From positions 1,626,396 to 1,690,395 of the forward strand of contig NZ_BMBA01000001.1 in the NCBI RefSeq assembly GCF_017312485.1: a DNA stretch of 64,000 bases, written 5' to 3'. The DNA comes from Clostridium zeae. Lineage in GTDB: Bacteria > Bacillota > Clostridia > Clostridiales > Clostridiaceae. The position numbers and the translations under genes were made by a program. Below the pieces are notes generated by a model. The model saw nothing but the letters and a program-made list of their open reading frames with translations, was not told the DNA's origin and ran no database searches. This document shows positions 17,029 through 25,752 of this stretch, piece after piece. Every line of letters starts with the position of its first letter. Position 1 is the first letter of the stretch.

Positions 17029-17394
17029 TTATTCTTTTGAATACTGAAGCGCATCTCTTCCTTCTTGTCCAGTGCTTATTCTTATAACATTTTCCACATC
17101 ATAGACAAAAATCTTTCCATCCCCAATTTTTCCTGTATGAAGTATCTTCTTAGCTGTTTCCACTACTAAATCAACTGGAACATCACAAACAACGATTTCT
17201 AGTTTTATTTTAGGAAGTAAATTCATTTCTACTGCTAAGCCTCTATAATATTCCTTATGACCTTTTTGCATGCCGCAGCCTAATACATTAGATACTGTCA
17301 TCCCTGTTATGCCAATAGCACACAATGCATCTTTTAATTCATCAAATCTAGCAGGTGATATTATTATGTCAATTTTGCTAAGTTTTTCTCCCAT
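17029..17394 (-). CDS. glnK: P-II nitrogen regulatory protein (GlnK/GlnB type)
   Basis: 121 residues. P-II trimers bind ATP/ADP and 2-oxoglutarate and block the ammonium channel. The fold is clear: IDIIISPARFDELKDAL, GMTVSNVLGCG, the T-loop region QKGHKEYYRG...LLPKIKLEIVV, and the C-terminal GDGKIFVYDVENVIRI. In the T-loop, canonical GlnB has RGAEYMVDFLPK with the uridylylated Tyr51; here the aligned segment is RGLAVEMNLLPK and position 51 is Val (Val55 in this protein). So classical GlnD uridylylation at that Tyr is not possible. It is 32 bp downstream of amt, which supports the GlnK role, and ends at a strong terminator. Confidence 0.9.
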   Translation of the reverse strand: MGEKLSKIDIIISPARFDELKDALCAIGITGMTVSNVLGCGMQKGHKEYYRGLAVEMNLLPKIKLEIVVCDVPVDLVVETAKKILHTGKIGDGKIFVYDVENVIRISTGQEGRDALQYSKE

Positions 17395-17426
17395 TTATAT
17401 AGCCTCCTTTTCATTCATATTGCTAA

Positions 17427-18659
17427 TTAGATAATTCCACCGTAAGCATCTTCACCATGTTGTGATACATCTAATCCTGCTTGTTCATCTTCATCTTTTA
17501 CTCTTAAAGCTGATACTGCATTCATTACTTTTAATATTATAAATGTAATTATAGCAGAATATGCAACTGTTGCCAGTATAGCAACTAATTGAGCACCTAA
17601 AAGATGTAGATTTCCGTATATTAATCCATCTGCTCCTGCTGAATTTACTGCTTTTGAAGCGAATATACCAGTTGCTATACCACCCCAGATACCGCCTATT
17701 CCATGACATCCAAATGCATCTAAAGCATCATCATATCCGAATTTTTTCTTAAGAACAGTTACAGCATAGAAGCATACAGCTCCACCTATAAGACCAATTG
17801 CTAAAGCTGAGAAAGGTGTTACAAAACCAGCACCTGGAGTTATTGCTACTAGTCCTGCTACAGCTCCACTAGCTATTCCTAATGAAGTAACCTTCTTTCT
17901 GTGTAAATACTCACATAATCCCCAGCTGATTGCTGACATAGCAGCTGATGTATTTGTTGTTATAAATGCATTAAGTGCAACATCATTTATAGCTAAAGCA
18001 CTTCCTGCATTAAATCCGAACCAACCAAACCATAACACTCCTGCCCCAAGAACTGTCATTGGTATATTGTGTGGAGTTATTGTTTCTAATCTCTTTCTCT
18101 TACCTAGTACTATTGCGAAAACTAATGCCGAAACACCAGAACTTATATGAACAACATTACCTCCTGCAAAGTCTAATGCACCAAGATTTCTAATCCAACC
18201 ACCTACACCCCATACCCAATGTGCAACAGGATCATACACAAAAGTACTCCAAAGTAGTATGAATACTGCAAAAGATAAAAATTTAACTCTTTCAGCTACT
18301 GCTCCAGATATTAATGCTGGAGTTATTATTGCAAACATAAGTTGGAATAACATAAACGCTTGATGAGGTATTGTAGCTGCATAATCAGCATTTGGTGCAA
18401 ATGTTACACCATTTAATCCTAAGAAATTGAATCCTCCTAGAATTCCCCCAATATCTGTTCCAAAGCATAATGAATATCCAATCAGAATCCATTGAATTGA
18501 TACTATTGCTACTGCTGCATAACTATGCATTGTAGTACTTAGTACATTTTTTCTTCTTACCATTCCTCCATAGAATAATGCAAGTCCTGGAGTCATCAGC
18601 ATAACTAATGCTGTTGCAAAGATTACAAAGGTCGTATCTGCTCCGTTTACCCCGTTCAT
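17427..18659 (-). CDS. amt: Ammonium transporter (Amt family)
   Basis: 410 residues with about 11 membrane helices. The pattern is that of AmtB: DTTFVIFATALVMLMTPGLA at the start, FYGGMVRRKNVLST, the channel region GGNVVHISSGVSALVFA with the first conserved pore His, and DALDAFGCHGIGGIWGGI with the second. The C-terminal tail GLDVSQHGEDAYGG is the conserved GlnK-docking tail. It forms an operon with glnK (32 bp gap), so the channel and its blocker are made together. A TTGATA-N17-TAAAAT promoter lies at 18745-18773. Start ATG 18659 behind AAGGGGG. No signal peptide is obvious, as in many Gram-positive Amt proteins. Confidence 0.97.
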   Translation of the reverse strand: MNGVNGADTTFVIFATALVMLMTPGLALFYGGMVRRKNVLSTTMHSYAAVAIVSIQWILIGYSLCFGTDIGGILGGFNFLGLNGVTFAPNADYAATIPHQAFMLFQLMFAIITPALISGAVAERVKFLSFAVFILLWSTFVYDPVAHWVWGVGGWIRNLGALDFAGGNVVHISSGVSALVFAIVLGKRKRLETITPHNIPMTVLGAGVLWFGWFGFNAGSALAINDVALNAFITTNTSAAMSAISWGLCEYLHRKKVTSLGIASGAVAGLVAITPGAGFVTPFSALAIGLIGGAVCFYAVTVLKKKFGYDDALDAFGCHGIGGIWGGIATGIFASKAVNSAGADGLIYGNLHLLGAQLVAILATVAYSAIITFIILKVMNAVSALRVKDEDEQAGLDVSQHGEDAYGGII

Positions 18660-18744
18660 AAAAATTTCCCCCTTTTTAATATTATTTTTCAGTAGTTAAA
18701 ATTATTAAACTACAAATTTAAAATTTAAATTATTTCATGTTCTT

Positions 18745-18773
18745 ATTTTATAAATCTTAAAGGGGGGTATCAA
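18745..18773 (-). promoter_or_regulatory. Vegetative promoter of amt-glnK
   Basis: Minus strand TTGATA (18768-18773), 17-bp spacer containing CCCCCC, TAAAAT (18745-18750). The leader is about 75 nt. The remainder of the 18660-19119 gap shows only an AT-rich stretch and a terminator. Confidence 0.6.
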
Positions 18774-18981
18774 CAAAATGCTAATTTTTCAACAAAAAAC
18801 AGCACTTTTTTATGAAAATAAGATTTTACTAACGTTTTCATTAGTATGTATTGATTAAATTAATATTATTTCATATTTTATGACTATAATCATTGTATTT
18901 TAAGAATAAACTTGATATAATATTTATCTTTATTAAATACAAACTGTAATTATTAATATTATAGTTTCATAAAGAGTAAAT

Positions 18982-19014
18982 AAAAAAATCACTAATACAT
19001 TTTTCATTAGTGAT
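18982..19014 (-). terminator. Intrinsic terminator downstream of the flavodoxin-ferredoxin gene
   Basis: ATCACTAAT (18988-18996) pairs with ATTAGTGAT (19006-19014); the A-run at the left gives seven T on the minus strand. Confidence 0.75.
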
Positions 19015-19119
19015 CCTTTTACAAGTGTGTATATCCAAATAAAAATAAGGAAATTCCGTCCTTTAAATTAATTTTATTTTTACTTGTAGTTAGATTTCAA
19101 ACTTCATAAATAATTATGA

Positions 19120-19911
19120 TTATCTAATTACTAATTCATTTGCGCTTATATTTTTATTATTATATCTTTTCCTTTTCTCTGTTCCTTTTCCGTATTGTAT
19201 CGCTTTAACAGGACACCAATTTATGCATGCTAAACATTGTGTACACTTGTCTCCCCATACAGGTTTTACACTAACTTTTATAGTATTTGAAACACAAATC
19301 TTCTCGCATAATCCACAAGAAGTACAGTTACTGTTTACATAAAACTTTTTTGTATTATTTAGTGCAAACTTGTTAAAAAGAGGGCTAACTAGCTTTGTTA
19401 AAGGCTTATCGTAAAAAGCATTTACACTTTCAAATACGTTTGCCCTTCGACTTTTTATGTTTTCACTTATATATTCTATATACTCTTTTGCTTTGCTAAG
19501 CTTCTCTTCAGTAATCTTCTCATTATCAATATCTGAAGATATAATATAGTTATTTGGCATGCGAACCACAAATCCACTATTTAAGTTCATATTTTTTTCC
19601 TTTATTAATTTTCCAAAGGCTTTTAATAAATTTCCACTATTTCCTCCACAAGTTGCTATAGAATAGATGAAATTATCTTTATAATTTTTTAATATTAATT
19701 TATCTATAAAAGCTTCTACAACCTTAGGTGTTGCCCAAGCATAAGTTGGAAAAACAAAGCCTATTGCTTCATTTTCTTTTAAGCAATAAACATATTCTTC
19801 ACTAGAAGCATTTATTATTGATGCTATTGACGTATAATCATCGCCTATATTTTTAGCTATAGTCTTAGCCACATATAGTGAATTACCTGTACCTGAAAAG
19901 TAAAATATCAT
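19120..19911 (-). CDS. EFR1-type flavodoxin/ferredoxin fusion protein
   Basis: 263 residues. The N-terminal flavodoxin-like domain begins MIFYFSGTGNSLYVAK, with the FMN phosphate loop SGTGNS at 6-11, and IGFVFPTYAWATPKVVEAF continues the fold. The C-terminal part carries two [4Fe-4S] motifs, CTSCGLCEKIC and CTQCLACINWCP. The fusion is the EFR1 family, common in clostridia, thought to move electrons between FMN and low-potential partners; its physiological partner is unknown. It starts 18 nt after recQ on the same strand and probably shares its transcript, though a functional link with recQ is not evident. The basic C-terminus is a short tail after the last cluster. Confidence 0.9.
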   Translation of the reverse strand: MIFYFSGTGNSLYVAKTIAKNIGDDYTSIASIINASSEEYVYCLKENEAIGFVFPTYAWATPKVVEAFIDKLILKNYKDNFIYSIATCGGNSGNLLKAFGKLIKEKNMNLNSGFVVRMPNNYIISSDIDNEKITEEKLSKAKEYIEYISENIKSRRANVFESVNAFYDKPLTKLVSPLFNKFALNNTKKFYVNSNCTSCGLCEKICVSNTIKVSVKPVWGDKCTQCLACINWCPVKAIQYGKGTEKRKRYNNKNISANELVIR

Positions 19912-19929
19912 TCCATCACCCCATAAAAA

Positions 19930-22167
19930 TTATATTGCTAGTCTCTTCTTTAACAATGCCACCTTTATGTGATCATAAGTTATGGTGTCATCAACTTTTT
20001 CTTTTATTGGTTTAAGTTTATCAGCCCCAACTTCTTTGACAACTTCTAGTATAACTATTTCTTGCTCTTTACTAAGTATATCACTAAAATCTACTGAAAA
20101 ATCTATTTGATTTCCTTCTAAAGCATACTGCTCTAAATGGCTGCATACTGTAGAAATAGTTATTTCACGCTCTTTTGCTATATTTAACAAACTAAGATTT
20201 TCTCTTAGCATTTCAATTGTTAACATATATGATTTTTTCTTTCCTTCTTTTTGTTCTTTTGCTGTTTTTCCCTTTTTAGAAGTCTCTTCATCTAAATCCG
20301 TTGGTTCATCATTACTCTTTATACTCTTTTCTTTCTTTTTGTATTCAAATTGAACTTCAATTTTATTGCTTTCCACATATTCTAAAACTACATCAAGAAA
20401 TCTTTCTCCATACTTATTTAACTTTAACTCTCCTACACCGGATATATCACTAAGCTGTTCCATAGTTTCAGGGAATCTTCCACTAATTTCTTTTAGAGTT
20501 GCATCACCAAAAACTATATATGGTGGAACCTTTTCTTCTAAAGCAATCTCTCTTCTAAGATTTCTTAATATATCAAACAATGCATTATCTTCAACAATCT
20601 TGCTGGTCTTTTGAATTTCTTTAAACCAAACCTCTTCTTCTCCTCTAAGCACTGCCATTGACTTTTCATTAAGCCTTACTACTGGATACTCTCCTTCATC
20701 ATAGCTCAATATCCTATGTGAAACTAAAGTGTTTATGAAGTTTTTAAGATCATCCTTTGAGTAATCTCTCATTATTCCATATGTTGTAAGTCTATGAAAA
20801 CCTAGATCTTTTATCTTTTTATTTTCTGAGCCTCTTAAGGTATCTATCAATACCGTTGCTCCATATGATCTTTTCATCCTGTACACACAGGATAGAACTT
20901 TTTGGGCATCTAAGGTTTTATTTGTAAGCTCACCTTCTACTTCACAATTACTGCAGTTATTGCAGTGTGTATCATACTGTTCTCCAAAATAATTTAATAT
21001 ATATTTTCTGTAGCAGTCATTACTATAAACCAAATCAGTCATATTTTGAAGCTTCTTATATTCGTTAGCTTTTCTAGCCTCATTACTAGTTCCGATATCA
21101 ATAATATATTTTTGTGTATGTATGTCCCCTGGAGAAAATAAAAGTATAGCCTCACTCTCTTCTCCGTCTCTTCCCGCTCTACCAATCTCTTGATAATATC
21201 CTTCTATATTTTTAGGCATATTATAATGAATAACATATCGAATATTGGGTTTATCAATTCCCATACCAAAAGCATTTGTAGCAATCATTACATTATATCT
21301 ATCATAAACAAAATCTTCTTGGTTCTTACTTCTTTCATCATCACTTAGTCCAGCATGATATCTAGTACAACTTATGTCTTTATCATTGAATTGATCATAA
21401 AGAGAATCGACTTCTTTTCTTGTAGCGGCATAGATAATTCCGGCCGAATCTATATTTTTCTTTATAAAATCAACTATATATTTCTTTTTATTAATTCCTT
21501 TAACAACATTTATCTTTATATTTTCTCTATCAAAACCAGATATAAAAACTTTAGGTTCCCTTAATCCTAAAAGCTTTATTATATCTTCTCTTACTTCATT
21601 TGTAGCTGTTGCAGTAAATGCCGCTACTATAGGTCTTGTTTTTAATATACCTATAAAACTTTTAATAAATCTATAACTGGTTCTAAAATCATGTCCCCAT
21701 TGTGATACACAGTGGGCTTCATCTATAGCAACAAAACCAACATGCACTTTTGAGACTAAGTCCAAAAACTGTGAAGTTTCCAGTCTTTCTGGGGCTACAT
21801 ATAGTATTTTCAAATTCCCTGATAATGCTAATTGAAAAATTTCATCTATTTCTCTACTTGATAAGGTACTATTTATATATGCTGACTCAATTCCTATATC
21901 TCTAATTGCATCTACCTGATCCTTCATGAGCGATATCAAAGGAGAAACAACAATTGTAAGGCCTTCTACAATCATTGCAGGTACTTGATAACATATAGAT
22001 TTTCCTCCACCTGTTGGCATTATGGCTACGGCATCATTACCTTTTAGGATCTCTTCTATTATTTGTTTTTGTCCAGCTCTAAAAGAACTATATCCATAAT
22101 ATTTATTTAATATCTCTAAAGCTTTATCATTTAAATCTGTAATATCCTTATTAAAATCTAAATTCAT
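19930..22167 (-). CDS. recQ: ATP-dependent 3'-5' DNA helicase RecQ
   Basis: 745 residues. Unwinds DNA in recombination and fork repair. Motif 0 FRAGQKQII at 29-37, Walker A MPTGGGKSICYQ (50-61), DEAH box at 149-152 followed by the aromatic-rich loop CVSQWGHDFR that couples ATP hydrolysis to DNA, motif V MIATNAFGMGIDKPNIR and motif VI QEIGRAGRDG. A RecQ zinc site is visible (C-YRKYILNYFG...HCNNCSNCE), then the winged-helix RQC region, an HRDC domain (about 520-600), a Lys/Glu linker and a C-terminal HTH_40-type domain (TIEMLRENLSLLNIAKER...STVCSHL). This layout is typical of the longer Firmicutes RecQ. AGGAGTAAC site before ATG 22167. First gene of a two-gene unit with the EFR1 gene. Confidence 0.96.
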   Translation of the reverse strand: MNLDFNKDITDLNDKALEILNKYYGYSSFRAGQKQIIEEILKGNDAVAIMPTGGGKSICYQVPAMIVEGLTIVVSPLISLMKDQVDAIRDIGIESAYINSTLSSREIDEIFQLALSGNLKILYVAPERLETSQFLDLVSKVHVGFVAIDEAHCVSQWGHDFRTSYRFIKSFIGILKTRPIVAAFTATATNEVREDIIKLLGLREPKVFISGFDRENIKINVVKGINKKKYIVDFIKKNIDSAGIIYAATRKEVDSLYDQFNDKDISCTRYHAGLSDDERSKNQEDFVYDRYNVMIATNAFGMGIDKPNIRYVIHYNMPKNIEGYYQEIGRAGRDGEESEAILLFSPGDIHTQKYIIDIGTSNEARKANEYKKLQNMTDLVYSNDCYRKYILNYFGEQYDTHCNNCSNCEVEGELTNKTLDAQKVLSCVYRMKRSYGATVLIDTLRGSENKKIKDLGFHRLTTYGIMRDYSKDDLKNFINTLVSHRILSYDEGEYPVVRLNEKSMAVLRGEEEVWFKEIQKTSKIVEDNALFDILRNLRREIALEEKVPPYIVFGDATLKEISGRFPETMEQLSDISGVGELKLNKYGERFLDVVLEYVESNKIEVQFEYKKKEKSIKSNDEPTDLDEETSKKGKTAKEQKEGKKKSYMLTIEMLRENLSLLNIAKEREITISTVCSHLEQYALEGNQIDFSVDFSDILSKEQEIVILEVVKEVGADKLKPIKEKVDDTITYDHIKVALLKKRLAI

Positions 22168-22348
22168 TATTAATGTTACTCCTTCTATAAGAAACCTACT
22201 CGTATCATATTAAAGATTATATCCAATTTTTTCACTGTACAACGCCCTTATATCATTATGTTTTTAATTATATCACAACTTCATTAATTTAATTTTTTAT
22301 GTTAAAGAATATCATTCAACATTATAAACAACCATTAAACAAATAAAG

Positions 22349-22385
22349 AAGACTGACTCTTCATAATTTGTAAAGTCAGTCTTTT
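22349..22385. terminator. Intrinsic terminator between the ABC exporter operon and recQ
   Basis: AAGACTGACT (22349-22358) pairs with AGTCAGTCTT (22374-22383) with short T-runs on both strands; it lies downstream of the permease gene ending at 22540. Confidence 0.7.
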
Positions 22386-22403
22386 AAATACAAATACCAC
22401 CCA

Positions 22404-22483
22404 TACGCCATGTAATATGACAAAATTATATTATTTCTTTGCGAAGCCTCATTAAAGCATCGGATGTATAACCATTCAATTTC
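22404..22483 (+). repeat. Family 3 palindromic element, right-half fragment
   Basis: About 80 bp that align with the right half of the 44088-44281 element: GCCATG.AATATGACAAAAT, ATTCTTTGCG.A.GC.TCATTAAA and the terminal GCATCGGATGTATAACC...AATTTC. The left half is missing. Confidence 0.7.
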
Positions 22484-22539
22484 ACCCTGGTTCTTTAACA
22501 TCTCCAAGTTCTATGTTTCTTTGTGAAAGCTTACACTTT

Positions 22540-23337
22540 TTATAGCTTATTTATTATCAAGTTACCAGATTCATACTTTTTCAGTCCTTTATAGAACGCT
22601 GCGTAGGCAATAATTATCCACACTACAGTAACTGCTAAAACTTCTAATGCTTTTATTAATGAAAAATTTATTACAATCTCTGCCGGAATATAAACCATAA
22701 ATACCGTTGGTATAGCTGTATAAAGTACATACTTTACCGCACCTTTAAATATTCCTTCTGGATATATTGCAAAACTAATCATAAATTCAGTCACAAGCTG
22801 AGCTAAACTTTCTAAATTTCCCGCATAGAAACTAAAACTATGACAGGTTATAAGTACTGATGCAAATATAAGTGCTCCTGTAATGCAAAATAGTATAAAC
22901 AACATAAAACTTTTAATATGAAACCCATTCATGATAATAAATAATATTACTCCATAAAGAGTATCTCCCCATGCTGAAACTATTGTTTTAGAACAAAGTA
23001 TATTTATTAGAGCATCCTTAGGTTGAAGAAGATAAGTATCTAATTCTCCATTTAGTATCATTTTTGTTATATTTCCTACATTACCAAAAACTAAAAAACT
23101 TACACCAAAACTAGTGGACATTATAGACCAAAGCATCATAACATCCTTAAATCCGTAGCCTCCTATAGAATTTACATTTTTAAACAATACCCACCAGAAA
23201 AATATAAACGCAGAATTATTTAGTATCATTCCAAATACTTGTACTAGAAAACTTACTCTATACTCCATAACAGCAGATAAGTTGAATTTAAAGTAATATA
23301 ATATTAATTTTATTGATTTTCTAACCTCCATTAACAT
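22540..23337 (-). CDS. ABC-2 type exporter permease, second subunit (DUF990-like)
   Basis: 265 residues with about six membrane helices. The N-terminus KSIKLILYYFKFNLSAVMEY followed by SFLVQVFGMILNNSAFIFFW, and GNITKMILNGELDTYLLQPK in the first cytoplasmic loop, are hallmarks of the paired ABC-2 permeases of the DUF990/YhaP-like group. The ATG at 23337 lies inside the previous gene (17-bp overlap), with AAGGA 6 nt upstream, so translation is probably coupled. Last gene of the ykkC-controlled operon; it should pair with the 23321-24118 product to make the membrane channel. The exported substrate is not known. Confidence 0.85.
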   Translation of the reverse strand: MLMEVRKSIKLILYYFKFNLSAVMEYRVSFLVQVFGMILNNSAFIFFWWVLFKNVNSIGGYGFKDVMMLWSIMSTSFGVSFLVFGNVGNITKMILNGELDTYLLQPKDALINILCSKTIVSAWGDTLYGVILFIIMNGFHIKSFMLFILFCITGALIFASVLITCHSFSFYAGNLESLAQLVTEFMISFAIYPEGIFKGAVKYVLYTAIPTVFMVYIPAEIVINFSLIKALEVLAVTVVWIIIAYAAFYKGLKKYESGNLIINKL

Positions 23338-24118
23338 TTAAATTCCTTGCCCCCTTTCTATACATTGTCGCTGACAGCAAAATAAATATACAAAGGTATA
23401 GAAGTTGAATCATAAACTGCCTTGAAAAATCATAAAAAGAAAAATTAACTGCTAATTTTGCAGGTACATAAGTTACGTAGGAAAAAGGAAGAAAATTAGA
23501 GATATTCTTTAGCCATTTAGGGAAAAGTTCTATAGGCATAAGCATTCCCCCTAATGTAAAGATAAGTTTTGAATAAATCCAAAAGAAAGCATTATTATCT
23601 TCAAACCAAAATGAGGTTAGCGCAATAGTTATATAAATAAAAAAGTTTATTATACATCCCACTACCAATGATATGAATATAAAAGGTAAAGTAATTAAGT
23701 TAAAACTATTAAGTGGACCTACATATATTACTCCTATTATTACTCCTATAATAGCATTTGTTAATAGTTTAATTCCTAATTCCCCCACAAAATATGAAAA
23801 ACAATATGCAATGTAATTATAAGGCTTATTTAAAAGATAGGCTATATTACCGGTCTTTACATCATCATTTACTTGTAGATGAATATCCGTTCGTGATAAG
23901 GTTACAAGTTCTGTAAATATCAAGTACCATATCATTTGATTTAAACTAAAGCCTGCTATTAAATTGCCTTTGCTGCCATAAATATTCTTCCAAAGCATCA
24001 AATATATAAACATTATAAATACAAAAAATAAATTTTTACTTATAAAGTTCCAAAAATAAACCAGATTATTAGACATATTTATCTTTGAAATCTGAAGATA
24101 TTTACGAATTAACCGCAT
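23321..24118 (-). CDS. ABC-2 type exporter permease, first subunit (DUF990-like)
   Basis: 265 residues from ATG 24118. The ATG at 24124 is rejected because GGGGG touches it, while the second ATG has it 6 nt upstream. About six membrane helices; RKYLQISKINMSNNLVYFWN at the start and NDDVKTGNIAYLLNKPYNY in the cytosolic loop match the sister permease motif. The start overlaps the ATPase stop by 17 bp and its own stop overlaps the next permease, so the three genes form one tightly coupled operon behind the riboswitch. Substrate not readable; related systems have been annotated as drug, antibiotic or viologen exporters only by similarity. Confidence 0.85.
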   Translation of the reverse strand: MRLIRKYLQISKINMSNNLVYFWNFISKNLFFVFIMFIYLMLWKNIYGSKGNLIAGFSLNQMIWYLIFTELVTLSRTDIHLQVNDDVKTGNIAYLLNKPYNYIAYCFSYFVGELGIKLLTNAIIGVIIGVIYVGPLNSFNLITLPFIFISLVVGCIINFFIYITIALTSFWFEDNNAFFWIYSKLIFTLGGMLMPIELFPKWLKNISNFLPFSYVTYVPAKLAVNFSFYDFSRQFMIQLLYLCIFILLSATMYRKGARNLNVNGG

Positions 24119-25106
24119 ACCCATCCCCCTTCCTATTAGCTTTATATATATGTGATATTATGTCTTCTAATGGAGGGTCTGATATGGTTATATCCTTTAC
24201 CTTACCTTTATTGATTAAACAATTTAAAACAGCCTCAATATCTTGGTTTGAAGTGTCCACCTCTACCTTTAAAGCACTATCCTTTTTCTTAATTACATTA
24301 AATTCCTCCTGAAGCAAATCAATATGGCAATCGTATTTTATATCTATAACTTTCTTGTTTAGATAGTTATGTTTAAGATCTTTTATACTTTCATTTAAAA
24401 CTATCTCTCCATGATTTATTATTATTGCTCTTTTGCATAACTGCTCTATATCACCTGAATCATGGGAAGTCAAAAATATGGTTGTCTTTTCTTCACTATT
24501 TAATCTAAGAATTAGATCCCTTATATTTTGCTTTACTACTACATCTAATCCTATTGTTGGCTCATCCAAAAATATTATATCTGGCTCATGTAGTATGGAA
24601 GCAGCAATCTCACACCTTATCCTCTGACCTAAGGAAAGCTTTCTAACTGGAATATCCATAAGCTCCTCTATCTCAAAGATCTCTTTAAGAAAATTTATTC
24701 TTTTTTTCAATTTATTTTTATCCATATCATAAATATTTCCCAGTAAATTAAAGCTATCTATTGGAGGTAAATGAAACCACAATTGCGACTTTTGTCCGAA
24801 TACAGTTCCTATCTGATAGCTTAACCGCTTTCGCTCTTTTGCAGGATTCATACCTGCAACCTCTATATGCCCATCAGTTGGATGAAGTATTCCTGTCATC
24901 ATTTTTATAGTAGTGGATTTTCCTGCTCCGTTTGGCCCAATAAAGGCTAGTATTTCACCCTTTTCCACAGTAAAAGATACATCTCTTACCGCTTCAACCT
25001 CTCTGTATTTTGGTGAAATAATAGAATTTAAACTTCCTCTTAATCCTGGTGCCTTAGTTTTCACCTTGAACTTTTTGTACAAGTTCCTTACTGTAATTAT
25101 TTCCAC
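24102..25106 (-). CDS. ABC transporter ATP-binding protein of the ykkC-linked exporter
   Basis: 334 residues from GTG 25106, the first start at a proper distance (9 nt) from AAGGAG; the ATG at 25115 touches the site. Walker A GPNGAGKST, Q-loop VFGQKSQLWFHLPP, signature LSLGQRIRCE (LSLGQ in place of LSGGQ), Walker B IIFLDEPTIGLD and H-loop TSHDSGD are all present. The stretch GLRGSLNSIISPKYREVEAV before the Walker A, and a C-terminal accessory domain of about 90 residues, mark the NatA/YhaQ-like ABC-2 group. It powers the two permeases downstream, with which it overlaps. Control: TTTACA-N17-TATAAT promoter, ykkC-family aptamer and an overlapping terminator in the leader. Confidence 0.92.
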   Translation of the reverse strand: MEIITVRNLYKKFKVKTKAPGLRGSLNSIISPKYREVEAVRDVSFTVEKGEILAFIGPNGAGKSTTIKMMTGILHPTDGHIEVAGMNPAKERKRLSYQIGTVFGQKSQLWFHLPPIDSFNLLGNIYDMDKNKLKKRINFLKEIFEIEELMDIPVRKLSLGQRIRCEIAASILHEPDIIFLDEPTIGLDVVVKQNIRDLILRLNSEEKTTIFLTSHDSGDIEQLCKRAIIINHGEIVLNESIKDLKHNYLNKKVIDIKYDCHIDLLQEEFNVIKKKDSALKVEVDTSNQDIEAVLNCLINKGKVKDITISDPPLEDIISHIYKANRKGDGYAVNS

Positions 25107-25140
25107 ATATACCATCTCCTTATATTGATGTTTAAAAAAC

Positions 25141-25190
25141 AAAAAAAAGCCCAAAAGACAAATCTCATCTTGAGACTCGTCCTTTAGGCT
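25141..25190 (-). terminator. Regulated intrinsic terminator of the ykkC-family riboswitch
   Basis: On the minus strand AAGCCTAAAGGACGAGTCTC pairs with GAGATTTGTCTTTTGGGCTT and is followed by TTTTTTT. Its 5' arm is the 3' part of the aptamer (AGCCTAAAGGACGAGTCTCA), so ligand-stabilised aptamer and terminator exclude each other: an ON switch by antitermination. Confidence 0.85.
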
Positions 25191-25268
25191 TTTATCCTAA
25201 AAGTGTAGAAAAAATCCTGTATCGCTCGGACCAGACGTAGTTACACCGGAACCCTAGATACACTCTCA
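25170..25268 (-). promoter_or_regulatory. ykkC-family riboswitch aptamer
   Basis: Minus strand. P1 is TGAGA (from 25268) with TCTCA (to 25170). The signature strings of the ykkC family follow in order: CTAGGGTTCCG, CTGGTCCGAGCGA, TACA..., CTACAC and AGGATAAAAGCCT. Family knowledge: ykkC subtypes bind guanidine (type 1) or ppGpp, PRPP or nucleoside diphosphates (type 2). GAGCGATACAG looks, from memory, closer to type 2 than to the GAGAGA of guanidine-I, but I cannot settle the subtype by eye. The switch precedes a three-gene ABC-2 exporter operon. Confidence 0.85.
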
Positions 25269-25278
25269 TATTAAAGTT

Positions 25279-25307
25279 ATTATACATTATTTGTAAGCAG
25301 TTGTAAA
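25279..25307 (-). promoter_or_regulatory. Promoter of the ykkC-ABC exporter operon
   Basis: Minus strand TTTACA (25302-25307), 17-bp spacer, TATAAT (25279-25284), placing the transcript start just ahead of the aptamer P1 strand. Confidence 0.75.
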
Positions 25308-25494
25308 CGCCAATTCACATCTAGTTCACACTTTTGTAATATTTATACAAATTTAAAGAAATAATTGCTACATCTTAAAAATATATAATTTAAAACAAGT
25401 ACATTATTATTTAATATGTCAGTTTTTTATTATTTTAAAAAATAACTTTTCATAATTCTGCCTTAGCTCAAGATTTACTTAAACTTAAGCTATA

Positions 25495-25632
25495 TTATAA
25501 TCTAAATCTTGATACTATATCTCTAAGACCTTCTGCGCTTTCTCTACTTTTTAAAATACTATCCTCTATTACCTTAACCTTATCCACAACTTCAGAAGTA
25601 GCGCTAAATTCATACATTAAATTATTTACTTT
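25495..25632 (-). pseudogene. C-terminal remnant of a methyl-accepting chemotaxis protein
   Basis: A 45-codon open stretch without a plausible start or ribosome binding site reads VNNLMYEFSATSEVVDKVKV, then ESAEGLRDIVSRFRL and a stop. SATSE..VDKV...S and the terminal (D/E)LVSRF(K/R)L pattern are typical of the last helix of clostridial MCP signalling domains. Everything upstream of it is gone. Just upstream, 25664-25685 repeats the tail seen next to the complete MCP at 44303 (AATTTCAA.AC.GTGCTTT), so a family 3 element probably took part in the loss. The alternative is chance similarity in a short frame. Confidence 0.5.
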
Positions 25633-25692
25633 TTAGGATTTTAAATTTAAATATATTTAATCCCATAATTTCAATACGGTGCTTTATCAGCT

Positions 25693-25752
25693 CAAAAAAA
25701 TAAGTAGAAGCATCATCCACAATATTAAATGAATCGATGCTTCTACTTATTT
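25693..25752 (-). terminator. Intrinsic terminator overlapping the stop of the ferritin-like gene
   Basis: AAATAAGTAGAAGCATC pairs with GATGCTTCTACTTATTT; the A-run at 25694-25700 gives the minus-strand T-run. Confidence 0.75.
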
